Origin: Zobellella taiwanensis
GTDB lineage: Bacteria; Pseudomonadota; Gammaproteobacteria; Enterobacterales; Aeromonadaceae
Reading direction: 5' to 3'
Length of the DNA stretch: 39,874 nt
NCBI RefSeq assembly: GCF_003012795.1
Contig: NZ_PXYH01000028.1
Span: 1 to 39,874, forward strand
In this document: positions 34,003 through 39,874 of the stretch, piece after piece
Layout of the letters: each line of letters opens with the position of its first letter
How positions within the stretch are numbered: the first letter of the stretch is position 1
Translations under genes and position numbers: made by a program
The notes under the pieces: model-generated
Seen by the model: the letters and a program-made list of their open reading frames with translations, nothing else
Database searches by the model: none
Told to the model about the DNA's origin: nothing

Positions 34003-34341
34003 TTATTCCTGCTCGGACTTGGGGTGCCTGGCGGCGGTTTCCTTGATCAGGGCCTGCAGCTCACCCTGCTGGAACATCTCGATAATGATGTCGCAGCCAC
34101 CGACCAGTTCTCCTTCCACCCACAGTTGGGGAAAGGTCGGCCAGTTGGCGTATTTGGGCAGCTCGGCGCGGATATCCGGGTTTTGCAGGATATCCACATA
34201 GGCGAAAGGCTCGCCGCAGTTCATCAGCGCCTGGGAGGCCTGGGCGGAAAAGCCGCAGCTGGGAAACTTGGGTGACCCTTTCATGTACAGCAGGATGGGG
34301 TTTTCGCTGATCTGGGTTTTGATCTTTTCAATGGTGTCCAT
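34003..34341 (-). CDS. grxD: monothiol glutaredoxin GrxD
   Basis: 112-residue CGFS-type glutaredoxin that binds and transfers Fe-S clusters. Active-site CGFS is in KFPSCGFSAQAS (about 30), TFPQLWVEGELVGGCD holds the cis-Pro and the GG glutathione contacts. The ATG at 34341 follows GAGGTGG. It is divergent from sodB, with 294 bases between them. Confidence 0.95.
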   Translation of the reverse strand: MDTIEKIKTQISENPILLYMKGSPKFPSCGFSAQASQALMNCGEPFAYVDILQNPDIRAELPKYANWPTFPQLWVEGELVGGCDIIIEMFQQGELQALIKETAARHPKSEQE

Positions 34342-34635
34342 AACCACCTCGGACGGCTGTTGTTTAAAAAAGCTTATTCTACTTTATCCCTCTGCGGTCA
34401 CAAGGGCCCGGGCCGACAAATCGGTATCTGTGAAGCCATAATTGTTCATTCCGCCAGGGGCCGGTATCCGTACAAAAGCTGTTGTTGTTTCGCCATCGGG
34501 CAAACTGTTACAATCCTTTCAGCAATTTAGCGGTTTGCGGCTATGCTCATACCGAGTCGTTTCCGCCATGGAAAGAAGCAAGCAGCAATGTCTCGGCCAG
34601 CCCTGGCTGGCGCAATCAAAATGGAGAAAATAACA
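34342..34635. promoter_or_regulatory. grxD-sodB divergent region with sodB promoter
   Basis: The best promoter is TTGTTT (34485-34490) and TACAAT (34509-34514) with an 18-bp spacer, pointing at sodB and giving a leader of about 115 bases. No clear protein gene is seen: a 63-codon frame at 34442 reads like random sequence. I see no clean Fur box. Confidence 0.5.
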
Positions 34636-35220
34636 ATGGCATTTGAACTTCCCGCACTGCCCTACGCCAAAAACGCTCTGGAACCCCATATCTCCCAGGA
34701 AACCCTGGAATACCACTACGGCAAGCACCACAACACCTATGTGGTCAACCTGAACAACCTGGTTCCCGGCACCGAATTCGAGGGCAAATCCCTGGAAGAC
34801 ATCATCAAAACCTCTTCCGGCGGCATCTTCAACAACGCGGCACAAGTGTGGAACCACACCTTCTACTGGCACTGCCTGTCCCCCAACGGTGGCGGCGAGC
34901 CGACCGGTGCCCTGGCCGATGCCATCAAGGCTGCCTTCGGCTCCTTTGACGCCTTCAAGGAAGAGTTCACCAAGTCCTGCGTGACCAACTTTGGCTCCGG
35001 CTGGACCTGGCTGGTGAAGAAGGCCGACGGCTCCGTGGGCATCGTCAACACCTCCAACGCCGGCTGCCCGCTGACCGAGGCCGGCCAGACCCCGCTGCTG
35101 ACCTGCGACGTCTGGGAACACGCCTACTACATCGACTACCGCAACGTCCGTCCCGACTACGTCAAGGCCTTCTGGGCCCTGGTCAACTGGGACTTCGTGG
35201 CAGAAAACTTCGCCAAGTAA
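34636..35220 (+). CDS. sodB: superoxide dismutase [Fe], SodB
   Basis: 194-residue iron superoxide dismutase. Metal ligands are His in [13 protein letters not shown], His in QVWNHTFYW, and Asp/His in [37 protein letters not shown] and FGSGWTWLV are standard Fe-SOD blocks. It dismutates superoxide in the cytoplasm. The start at 34636 follows ATGGAG. A clean intrinsic terminator follows. Confidence 0.97.
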   Translation: MAFELPALPYAKNALEPHISQETLEYHYGKHHNTYVVNLNNLVPGTEFEGKSLEDIIKTSSGGIFNNAAQVWNHTFYWHCLSPNGGGEPTGALADAIKAAFGSFDAFKEEFTKSCVTNFGSGWTWLVKKADGSVGIVNTSNAGCPLTEAGQTPLLTCDVWEHAYYIDYRNVRPDYVKAFWALVNWDFVAENFAK

Positions 35221-35235
35221 GTTTTTGTCAGTTGA

Positions 35236-35266
35236 AAACACCCCGGCCTTCCGGGGTGTTTTTGTT
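35236..35266 (+). terminator. intrinsic terminator of sodB
   Basis: AACACCCCGG (35237-35246) and CCGGGGTGTT (35251-35260) pair around CCTT, followed by TTTG. It starts about 16 bases after the stop codon. Confidence 0.9.
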
Positions 35267-35355
35267 GCTGGCTCTTTTTTAATCAGCCGGCTTGGGTGTA
35301 AAATGCGCCCTCTTTTGTTTCTACCCTCTTTCAAAGTGAGTCAAGTCAAGTGAGT

Positions 35356-36669
35356 ATGTCTGTTCCCCGTATCGGCTTCGTGTCCCTCGGTTGCCCGAAA
35401 AACCTGGTCGACTCCGAGCGTATCCTGACCCAGTTGCGTATCGAAGGCTACGACGTGGTGCCTTCCTACGATGATGCCGATCTGGTGATCGTCAATACTT
35501 GCGGCTTTATCGACAGCGCCGTGCAGGAATCCCTGGAAGCGGTGGGCGAAGCCCTGAGCGAAAACGGCAAGGTCATCGTCACCGGCTGCCTGGGCGCCAA
35601 GGAAGATCAAATCCGTGAAGTGCATCCCAAGGTGCTGGAGATCACCGGCCCCCATTCCTACGAGCAGGTGCTGAACCATGTGCACAAATACGTGCCGCGC
35701 CCGGAGTACAATCCCTTCGTCAGCCTGGTGCCCGAGCAGGGCGTCAAGCTCACTCCCAAGCATTTCGCCTACCTGAAGATCTCCGAGGGCTGCAACCACA
35801 AGTGCACCTTCTGCATCATCCCCTCCATGCGCGGCGATCTGGACAGCCGACCCATCGGCGAGGTGCTGGCCGAGGCCCGTCGCCTGGTGGATGCCGGGGT
35901 GAAGGAGCTACTGGTCATTTCCCAGGACACCTCCGCCTACGGGGTGGACGTCAAGCACAAGACCGGCTTCGCCGACGGCATGCCGGTCAAGACCCATATC
36001 CAGGCCCTGTGCGAGGAGCTCGGCAAGATGGGGGTCTGGGTACGACTGCACTACGTCTACCCCTATCCGCACGTGGATGATCTGATCCCCCTGATGCGCG
36101 ACGGCAAGATACTGCCCTACCTGGACATTCCGCTGCAGCACGCCAGCCCGCGCATCCTGAAATTGATGAAACGCCCGGGCGCGGTGGAGCGCACCCTGGA
36201 GCGCATCCGCAGCTGGCGCGAGATCTGCCCCGAGATCACCATCCGCTCCACCTTTATCGTGGGCTTCCCGGGCGAAACCGAAGAAGACTTCCAGCTGCTG
36301 CTCGACTTTATCGAGCAGGCCGAGCTGGATCGGGTCGGCTGCTTCACCTACAGCCCGGTGGAAAGCGCCCGCGCCAACGAGCTGGCGGATCCGGTGCCGG
36401 AAGAGGTCAAGCAGGAACGCTTCGAGCGCTTTATGGCGCTGCAGCAGGAGATCTCCACCCGCAAGCTGGCGCAGAAGGTGGGCAAGGTCATCGAGGTGTT
36501 GATCGACGAGGTGGATGAGGAAGGCGCCATCGGCCGCTCCAGCGCCGACGCCCCGGAAATCGACGGCCTGGTCTACCTCAATGGCGAGACCGAGCTCAAG
36601 CCCGGCGACCTGGTCAAGGTGACCGTCACCCACTCCGACGAATACGATCTCTGGGCCGAGCTGGCCTAA
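35356..36669 (+). CDS. rimO: ribosomal protein uS12 methylthiotransferase RimO
   Basis: Radical-SAM enzyme that beta-methylthiolates Asp89 of S12. The order is the methylthiotransferase domain ([29 protein letters not shown]), the radical SAM domain ([17 protein letters not shown], CxxxCxxC), and TRAM ([12 protein letters not shown]...LYLNGE-like, here [18 protein letters not shown]). The sequence follows E. coli RimO closely along its full length of about 440. I use the ATG at 35356; a GTG two codons earlier is possible. It has its own terminator. Confidence 0.97.
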   Translation: MSVPRIGFVSLGCPKNLVDSERILTQLRIEGYDVVPSYDDADLVIVNTCGFIDSAVQESLEAVGEALSENGKVIVTGCLGAKEDQIREVHPKVLEITGPHSYEQVLNHVHKYVPRPEYNPFVSLVPEQGVKLTPKHFAYLKISEGCNHKCTFCIIPSMRGDLDSRPIGEVLAEARRLVDAGVKELLVISQDTSAYGVDVKHKTGFADGMPVKTHIQALCEELGKMGVWVRLHYVYPYPHVDDLIPLMRDGKILPYLDIPLQHASPRILKLMKRPGAVERTLERIRSWREICPEITIRSTFIVGFPGETEEDFQLLLDFIEQAELDRVGCFTYSPVESARANELADPVPEEVKQERFERFMALQQEISTRKLAQKVGKVIEVLIDEVDEEGAIGRSSADAPEIDGLVYLNGETELKPGDLVKVTVTHSDEYDLWAELA

Positions 36670-36687
36670 CGACCGGCCGTGCCCGGC

Positions 36688-36715
36688 AAAAAGCCCCGTC
36701 CGCGGGGCTTTTTTG
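36688..36715 (+). terminator. intrinsic terminator of rimO
   Basis: AAGCCCCG (36691-36698) and CGGGGCTT (36703-36710) pair, flanked by A5 and T6, a classic form, about 20 bases after the stop. Confidence 0.93.
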
Positions 36716-36926
36716 TCACTTCAGCCGGGAGCACCTTCATTTCATTTGTTATTAAGCAACATCATTATTGGCTTGTTTTTCTTTTTTTGAGTAATTTTTT
36801 TAGAGTTCAGTCATACTTTGGTATGGCGATACTCTTAACGCAATCGATTGTCCTGTATAGTGTATCCACTTATGTTACGCAGCCCAGGGTTGTTCCTGGC
36901 CCGTCCCATCGAGCCCGGTAGTCCAG

Positions 36927-37778
36927 ATGAATACATTAGAAAAAATTACAAAAAATATAGAGAGTTTCAGCAAGTCTGAACGCAAGGTGGCGGAAGTGAT
37001 CCTGGCATCACCGCAAACCGCCATCCACTCCAGCATCGCCGCCCTGGCCAAGCTGGCGGATGTGAGCGAGCCCACCGTCAACCGCTTCTGCCGCCGGCTC
37101 GACACCAAGGGTTTTCCCGACTTCAAACTGCACCTGGCCCAGAGCCTGGCCAATGGCACTCCCTATGTGAACCGCCATGTGGAAGAAGACGACGGCCCCG
37201 AGTCCTATACCGCCAAGATCTTCGAATCCAGCATGGCCTGCCTGGATTCGGCCCGGCACAGCCTGGACCCGCAGGCGGTCAACCGCTGCGTCGATATCCT
37301 GACCCAGGCCAAGAAGCTGTCCTTCTTCGGCCTTGGCGCCTCTTCCGCCGTGGCCCACGACGCCATGAACAAGTTTTTCCGCTTCAACGTGCCGGTGCTG
37401 TGCTTCGACGACGTGGTGATGATGCGCATGAGCTGTATCGCCAGCTCCGAAGGCGACGTGGTGGTGCTGATCTCCCACACCGGCCGCACCAAGGCGCTGG
37501 TGGAAATCGCCCAGCTCGCCCGCCAGAACGACGCCATCGTCATCGGCCTGACCGCCAAGGACTCCCCCCTGGCCCGGGAGTGCACCATGGTGCTGTCGAT
37601 GGACGTGCCGGAAGACACCGACGTCTATCTTCCCATGGCCTCCCGCCTGGCCCAGATGGTACTGATCGACGTGCTTGCCACCGGTTTTATCCTGCGCCGG
37701 GGCAGCAAGTTCCGCGAAAACCTGAAGAAGGTGAAGGAAGGGATTAAAAATTCCCGTTTCGATTCTCCCCACCTCTGA
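36927..37778 (+). CDS. hexR: RpiR-family regulator HexR
   Basis: 283 residues: RpiR helix-turn-helix (about 1-77; SIAALAKLADVSEPTVNRFC) and a SIS sugar-phosphate domain (about 120-260; SFFGLGASSAVAHDAMNKFF, VVVLISHTGRTKALVEIAQLA). HexR senses the Entner-Doudoroff intermediate KDPG and controls glycolysis, zwf and related genes. Its place directly before pykA is conserved in gammaproteobacteria. The ATG at 36927 has no strong ribosome site. I did not find a clear HexR box (TGTAATTAAATTACA type) in front of it. Confidence 0.93.
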   Translation: MNTLEKITKNIESFSKSERKVAEVILASPQTAIHSSIAALAKLADVSEPTVNRFCRRLDTKGFPDFKLHLAQSLANGTPYVNRHVEEDDGPESYTAKIFESSMACLDSARHSLDPQAVNRCVDILTQAKKLSFFGLGASSAVAHDAMNKFFRFNVPVLCFDDVVMMRMSCIASSEGDVVVLISHTGRTKALVEIAQLARQNDAIVIGLTAKDSPLARECTMVLSMDVPEDTDVYLPMASRLAQMVLIDVLATGFILRRGSKFRENLKKVKEGIKNSRFDSPHL

Positions 37779-37847
37779 GCCGCCGGCGGGGTCACCCAGC
37801 GGTTTCCCCGCCGGCCATTCATGTTAAATCAAGGTGAAAATGTTAAA

Positions 37848-37878
37848 GACAAGAACGCCATGTTCTTGGTCATTTTGT
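37848..37878 (+). terminator. candidate terminator of hexR
   Basis: GACAAGAAC (37848-37856) and GTTCTTGGTC (37862-37871) pair with one bulge, followed by ATTTTG. It is a modest intrinsic terminator, about 75 bases after the hexR stop; a GC-rich stem at 37782-37815 precedes it without a U-tract. Confidence 0.5.
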
Positions 37879-38014
37879 CATCAATTTAGCGCCATTATGT
37901 ATCAATGTGGAACCAGTCCGGCTCGTAATACCTTTCAAAAAATAGAATTTTTTCTTTCTAATTCATTAACTTAGAAACAAAACAAAATATCTCTCCCATT
38001 TCTCTCTCCAACAT

Positions 38015-38032
38015 CCTTGACCGGGATCAAGG
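38015..38032 (+). promoter_or_regulatory. FNR-like dyad upstream of pykA
   Basis: CCTTGACCGGGATCAAGG is a near-perfect 18-bp dyad. Its inner part TTGAC-CGGG-ATCAA differs from the FNR consensus TTGAT-N4-ATCAA by one base. The centre at 38023.5 is about 267 bases before the pykA ATG. A TATTTT at 38050-38055 is a plausible -10 about 27 bases further, slightly nearer than ideal for class II activation. Confidence 0.45.
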
Positions 38033-38120
38033 AGGGATGAAATAGCGGGTATTTTTGTGATCCCGTCTACACTTTGCCATTCGCTTCGGTTATTATCGGT
38101 AACAATTCATAAAACCAAGG

Positions 38121-38297
38121 ATGCAGCATCAGACCGTGAGCAAGCCATTCCCCCCTCCCCGCGAGCCCCTTGCGGTTCCCGGCCCGGCTGCCGTACTCCC
38201 GTCCGCTGACCTCCGCGAGGTACCGCCAGGCGGCCTCGACCATACCGTTTCTTCTTTCGTATCTTTTTTACATTCCAACTGGAGTCTCCCATGCTAA
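38121..38297 (+). other. 58-codon open frame in the pykA leader, stop overlapping the pykA start
   Basis: It begins with ATG at 38121 (AAGG four bases upstream) and runs MQHQTVSKPFPPPRE... to a TAA at 38295-38297, overlapping the pykA ATG at 38291 by seven bases in another frame. It is Pro- and Leu-rich and resembles no family I know. It could be a translated leader coupled to pykA, or a chance frame in GC-rich DNA. Confidence 0.25.
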
Positions 38298-39730
38298 GAC
38301 GTACCAAGATTGTCACCACCCTGGGCCCGGCCACCGACCGCGACAACAACCTGGAAGGCATCATCGCCGCCGGCGCCAACGTAGTGCGCATGAACTTTTC
38401 CCACGGCACGCCGGAAGATCACATGGCCCGCGCCAACCAGGTCCGTGACATCGCCAAGAAACTGGGCAAGCACGTGGCCATTCTGGGAGACCTGCAGGGT
38501 CCCAAAATCCGGGTATCCACCTTCAAGGACGGCAAGATCCACCTGAACATCGGCGACAAGTTCGTGCTGGACGCCGACCTGCCCAAAGGCGAAGGCGACC
38601 AGGAACGGGTCGGTATCGACTACAAGGAGCTGCCGCGCGACGTCAAGACCGGCGATATCCTGTTGCTTGACGACGGCCGCGTCCAACTGCGGGTCGAGGG
38701 CGTGGAAGGCAACAAGGTACTGACCGAGGTCACCGTGGCCGGTCCCCTGTCCAACAACAAGGGCATCAACAAGAAGGGCGGAGGCCTGTCCGCCCCGGCC
38801 CTGACCGAGAAAGACAAGGAAGACATCAAAACCGCCGCCAAGATCGGCGTCGACTACCTGGCGGTATCCTTCCCGCGCACCGGTGAAGACATGCGCATTG
38901 CCCGCGAGCTGGTACGCGCCGCCGGCAGCAACGCCAAGCTGGTGGCCAAGGTGGAGCGCGCCGAAGCCGTGGCCACCGATGCCGCCATGGAGGACGTGAT
39001 CCTGGCCTCCGACGTGGTGATGGTGGCCCGGGGCGACCTGGGCGTGGAAATCGGCGATCCCGAGCTGGTCGGCGTACAGAAAAAATTGATCCGCACCAGT
39101 CGCCGCCTGAACCGGGTGGTGATAACGGCCACCCAGATGATGGAATCGATGATCAGCGCGCCCCTGCCCACCCGCGCCGAAGTGATGGACGTGGCCAACG
39201 CCGTACTGGATGGTACCGATGCCGTCATGCTGTCCGCCGAAACCGCCGCCGGCCAGTTCCCGATTGAAACCGTGAAGGCCATGGCCGAAGTCTGCCTGGG
39301 CGCCGAAAAGCACCCCAGCGTCAATGTCTCCAATCACCGCATGAACTTCACCTTCACCTCGGTGGAAGAGACCGTGGCCATGTCCACCATGTATGCCGCC
39401 AACCACCTGCAGGGTGTCAAGGCCATCGTCGCCCTGACCCAGTCCGGCACCACCCCGTTGCTGATGTCCCGCATCAGCTCCGGCCTGCCGATTTTTTCCC
39501 TGTCCCGGGAAGCCAAGACCCTGGCCTGGACCAACCTCTATCGCGGCGTGACGCCGGTGTATTTCAAGCCCGACGACAGCCTGAGCATCTCCGAGATCTG
39601 CCGCGAGGCCCTGGCCACCCTGAAGCAGGCCGGCCACGTCAACTCCGGCGATCTGGTCCTGCTCACCCACGGCGACATGATGGAAGTGGTCGGCAGCACC
39701 AATACCTGCAAGATCCTGACCGTGGAATAA
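38291..39730 (+). CDS. pykA: pyruvate kinase II, PykA type
   Basis: Converts phosphoenolpyruvate and ADP to pyruvate and ATP, the last glycolytic step. 479 residues: [12 protein letters not shown] and [10 protein letters not shown] at the N-terminus, the B domain about 70-170, catalytic KVERAEAV and [12 protein letters not shown], the effector domain to the C-terminus with [12 protein letters not shown]. It aligns with E. coli PykA rather than PykF through [18 protein letters not shown] and [18 protein letters not shown] at 38291; its sequence LRRTKIVTT joins directly to the E. coli start. It is followed after about 20 bases by what looks like a group II intron 3' end on the other strand. Confidence 0.96.
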   Translation: MLRRTKIVTTLGPATDRDNNLEGIIAAGANVVRMNFSHGTPEDHMARANQVRDIAKKLGKHVAILGDLQGPKIRVSTFKDGKIHLNIGDKFVLDADLPKGEGDQERVGIDYKELPRDVKTGDILLLDDGRVQLRVEGVEGNKVLTEVTVAGPLSNNKGINKKGGGLSAPALTEKDKEDIKTAAKIGVDYLAVSFPRTGEDMRIARELVRAAGSNAKLVAKVERAEAVATDAAMEDVILASDVVMVARGDLGVEIGDPELVGVQKKLIRTSRRLNRVVITATQMMESMISAPLPTRAEVMDVANAVLDGTDAVMLSAETAAGQFPIETVKAMAEVCLGAEKHPSVNVSNHRMNFTFTSVEETVAMSTMYAANHLQGVKAIVALTQSGTTPLLMSRISSGLPIFSLSREAKTLAWTNLYRGVTPVYFKPDDSLSISEICREALATLKQAGHVNSGDLVLLTHGDMMEVVGSTNTCKILTVE

Positions 39731-39749
39731 GCGGGCAAGCTGAAAGTAT

Positions 39750-39874
39750 ATCGAGTAGGGTGAGGCGTTACCGCCTCATCCCTCTCACAGAACCGTACAT
39801 ACGGGCCACGTATACGGCTCATGCCATTAACTTACCCCGAACTCGGGGACAGTGATGCCGGTTTTGACCTTCGC
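39750..39874 (-). mobile_element. 3' end of a group II intron (domains V and VI), continuing off the window
   Basis: Minus strand reading: a domain-V hairpin at 39820-39790, GAGCCGTA pairing with TACGGTTC, with a 2-nt TG bulge and an inner TACG/CGTA stem (31 nt, with a 5-nt loop in place of the usual GNRA). Domain VI follows at about 39786-39754: ATGAGGCG with GTAA loop and CGCCTCA, then CCC-T-A-CTC. A bulged A sits about seven bases from a -CGAT 3' end, as in other bacterial group II introns. Upstream in the intron a CCCCGA/TCGGGG stem lies at about 39836-39849. The intron-encoded reverse transcriptase would lie to the right, off the window. Boundaries are by eye. Confidence 0.7.

Larger units (their letters stand above)
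37779..38290. promoter_or_regulatory. 512-bp hexR-pykA intergenic region
   Basis: It holds a GCCGGCGGGG/CCCCGCCGGC stem (37782-37815) just past hexR and a GACAAGAAC/GTTCTTGGTC stem with T-run (37848-37878). These are followed by an inverted pair TTTCTAA/TTAGAAA (37955-37977) and an 18-bp dyad CCTTGACCGGGATCAAGG (38015-38032). A possible -10 TATTTT lies at 38050, the CGGTAACA motif at about 38097, and a short open frame at 38121-38297. It is AT-rich up to about 38010, then GC-rich towards pykA. Confidence 0.6.

Noticed and set aside
34442-34633. 63-codon frame between grxD and sodB.
   Set aside because: It overlaps the best sodB promoter and lacks a ribosome site or recognisable features.
36730-36926. 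HexR autoregulatory box before hexR.
   Set aside because: I looked for a TGTAATTAAATTACA-like dyad and found none convincing; CAATCGATTG is too short.
38056-38075. CRP-like site TGTGATCCCGTCTACA before pykA.
   Set aside because: Only the left half matches TGTGA-N6-TCACA; the right half is poor.
1-39874. CRISPR arrays, prophage genes or insertion-sequence transposases.
   Set aside because: I saw no repeat-spacer arrays, integrase, terminase or transposase-like proteins in any plausible gene; only the intron end at the right edge looks mobile.

Overview
The window reads as ordinary chromosome from a halotolerant marine gammaproteobacterium. The coding DNA is GC-rich and the intergenic tracts are very AT-rich. 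RimO, PykA, HexR, FocA, RNase T and DUF2982 look closest to Aeromonadales, Vibrio and Shewanella forms. Together with the complete ectoine catabolic set this suggests an Oceanimonas/Zobellella-like member of the Aeromonadaceae. The genus is an inference; I had no database.

Left third (1-8602): a compatible-solute (ectoine) utilisation locus. A TRAP binding protein (uehA type, cut by the window edge) faces left. Across a 770-bp AT-rich divergent control region, doeA, doeB, doeC, doeD, a eutA-like gene and an EamA/DMT transporter face right. DoeA opens ectoine to N-acetyl-L-2,4-diaminobutyrate, DoeB deacetylates it, DoeD transaminates diaminobutyrate to aspartate semialdehyde, and DoeC oxidises that to aspartate. 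Strong hairpins separate doeAB, doeCD and eutA-DMT. The eutB and eutC partners usually found with eutA are not in the window.

Middle (8603-28568): two tiny membrane-protein genes, a YeiH-type transporter with a UspA-family gene, an NfsA-type nitroreductase, a DUF2982 gene, a LysR regulator, an acyl-CoA ligase, and a 1118-residue membrane GGDEF/EAL protein whose GGDEF signature is degenerate. Then come tRNA-Ser(GGA), with an extra 5' tRNA fragment inside its probable precursor, and divergent RNase T. They are followed by a NIT-domain chemoreceptor behind a perfect FNR-type palindrome, a ChrR-like cupin, ModF, TIGR02647, a zinc-ribbon membrane protein, an NhaC-like antiporter, FocA without pflB, and a second LysR regulator.

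Right third (28569-39874): the aguBA operon (agmatine to putrescine), two REP-like palindromes, a MTOX/sarcosine-oxidase-like flavoenzyme, the nitrate/nitrite sensor kinase NarQ, GrxD, SodB, RimO, HexR and PykA. The pykA leader has an FNR-like palindrome and a 58-codon open frame whose stop overlaps the pykA start. The last ~125 bases look like the 3' end (domains V and VI) of a group II intron on the minus strand, inserted just after pykA.

I did not find a convincing wholly new system. The best leads are the non-canonical ectoine cluster, the FNR-type sites on a nitrate-type chemoreceptor and on pykA, the tRNA-Ser fragment, and the intron at the right edge.
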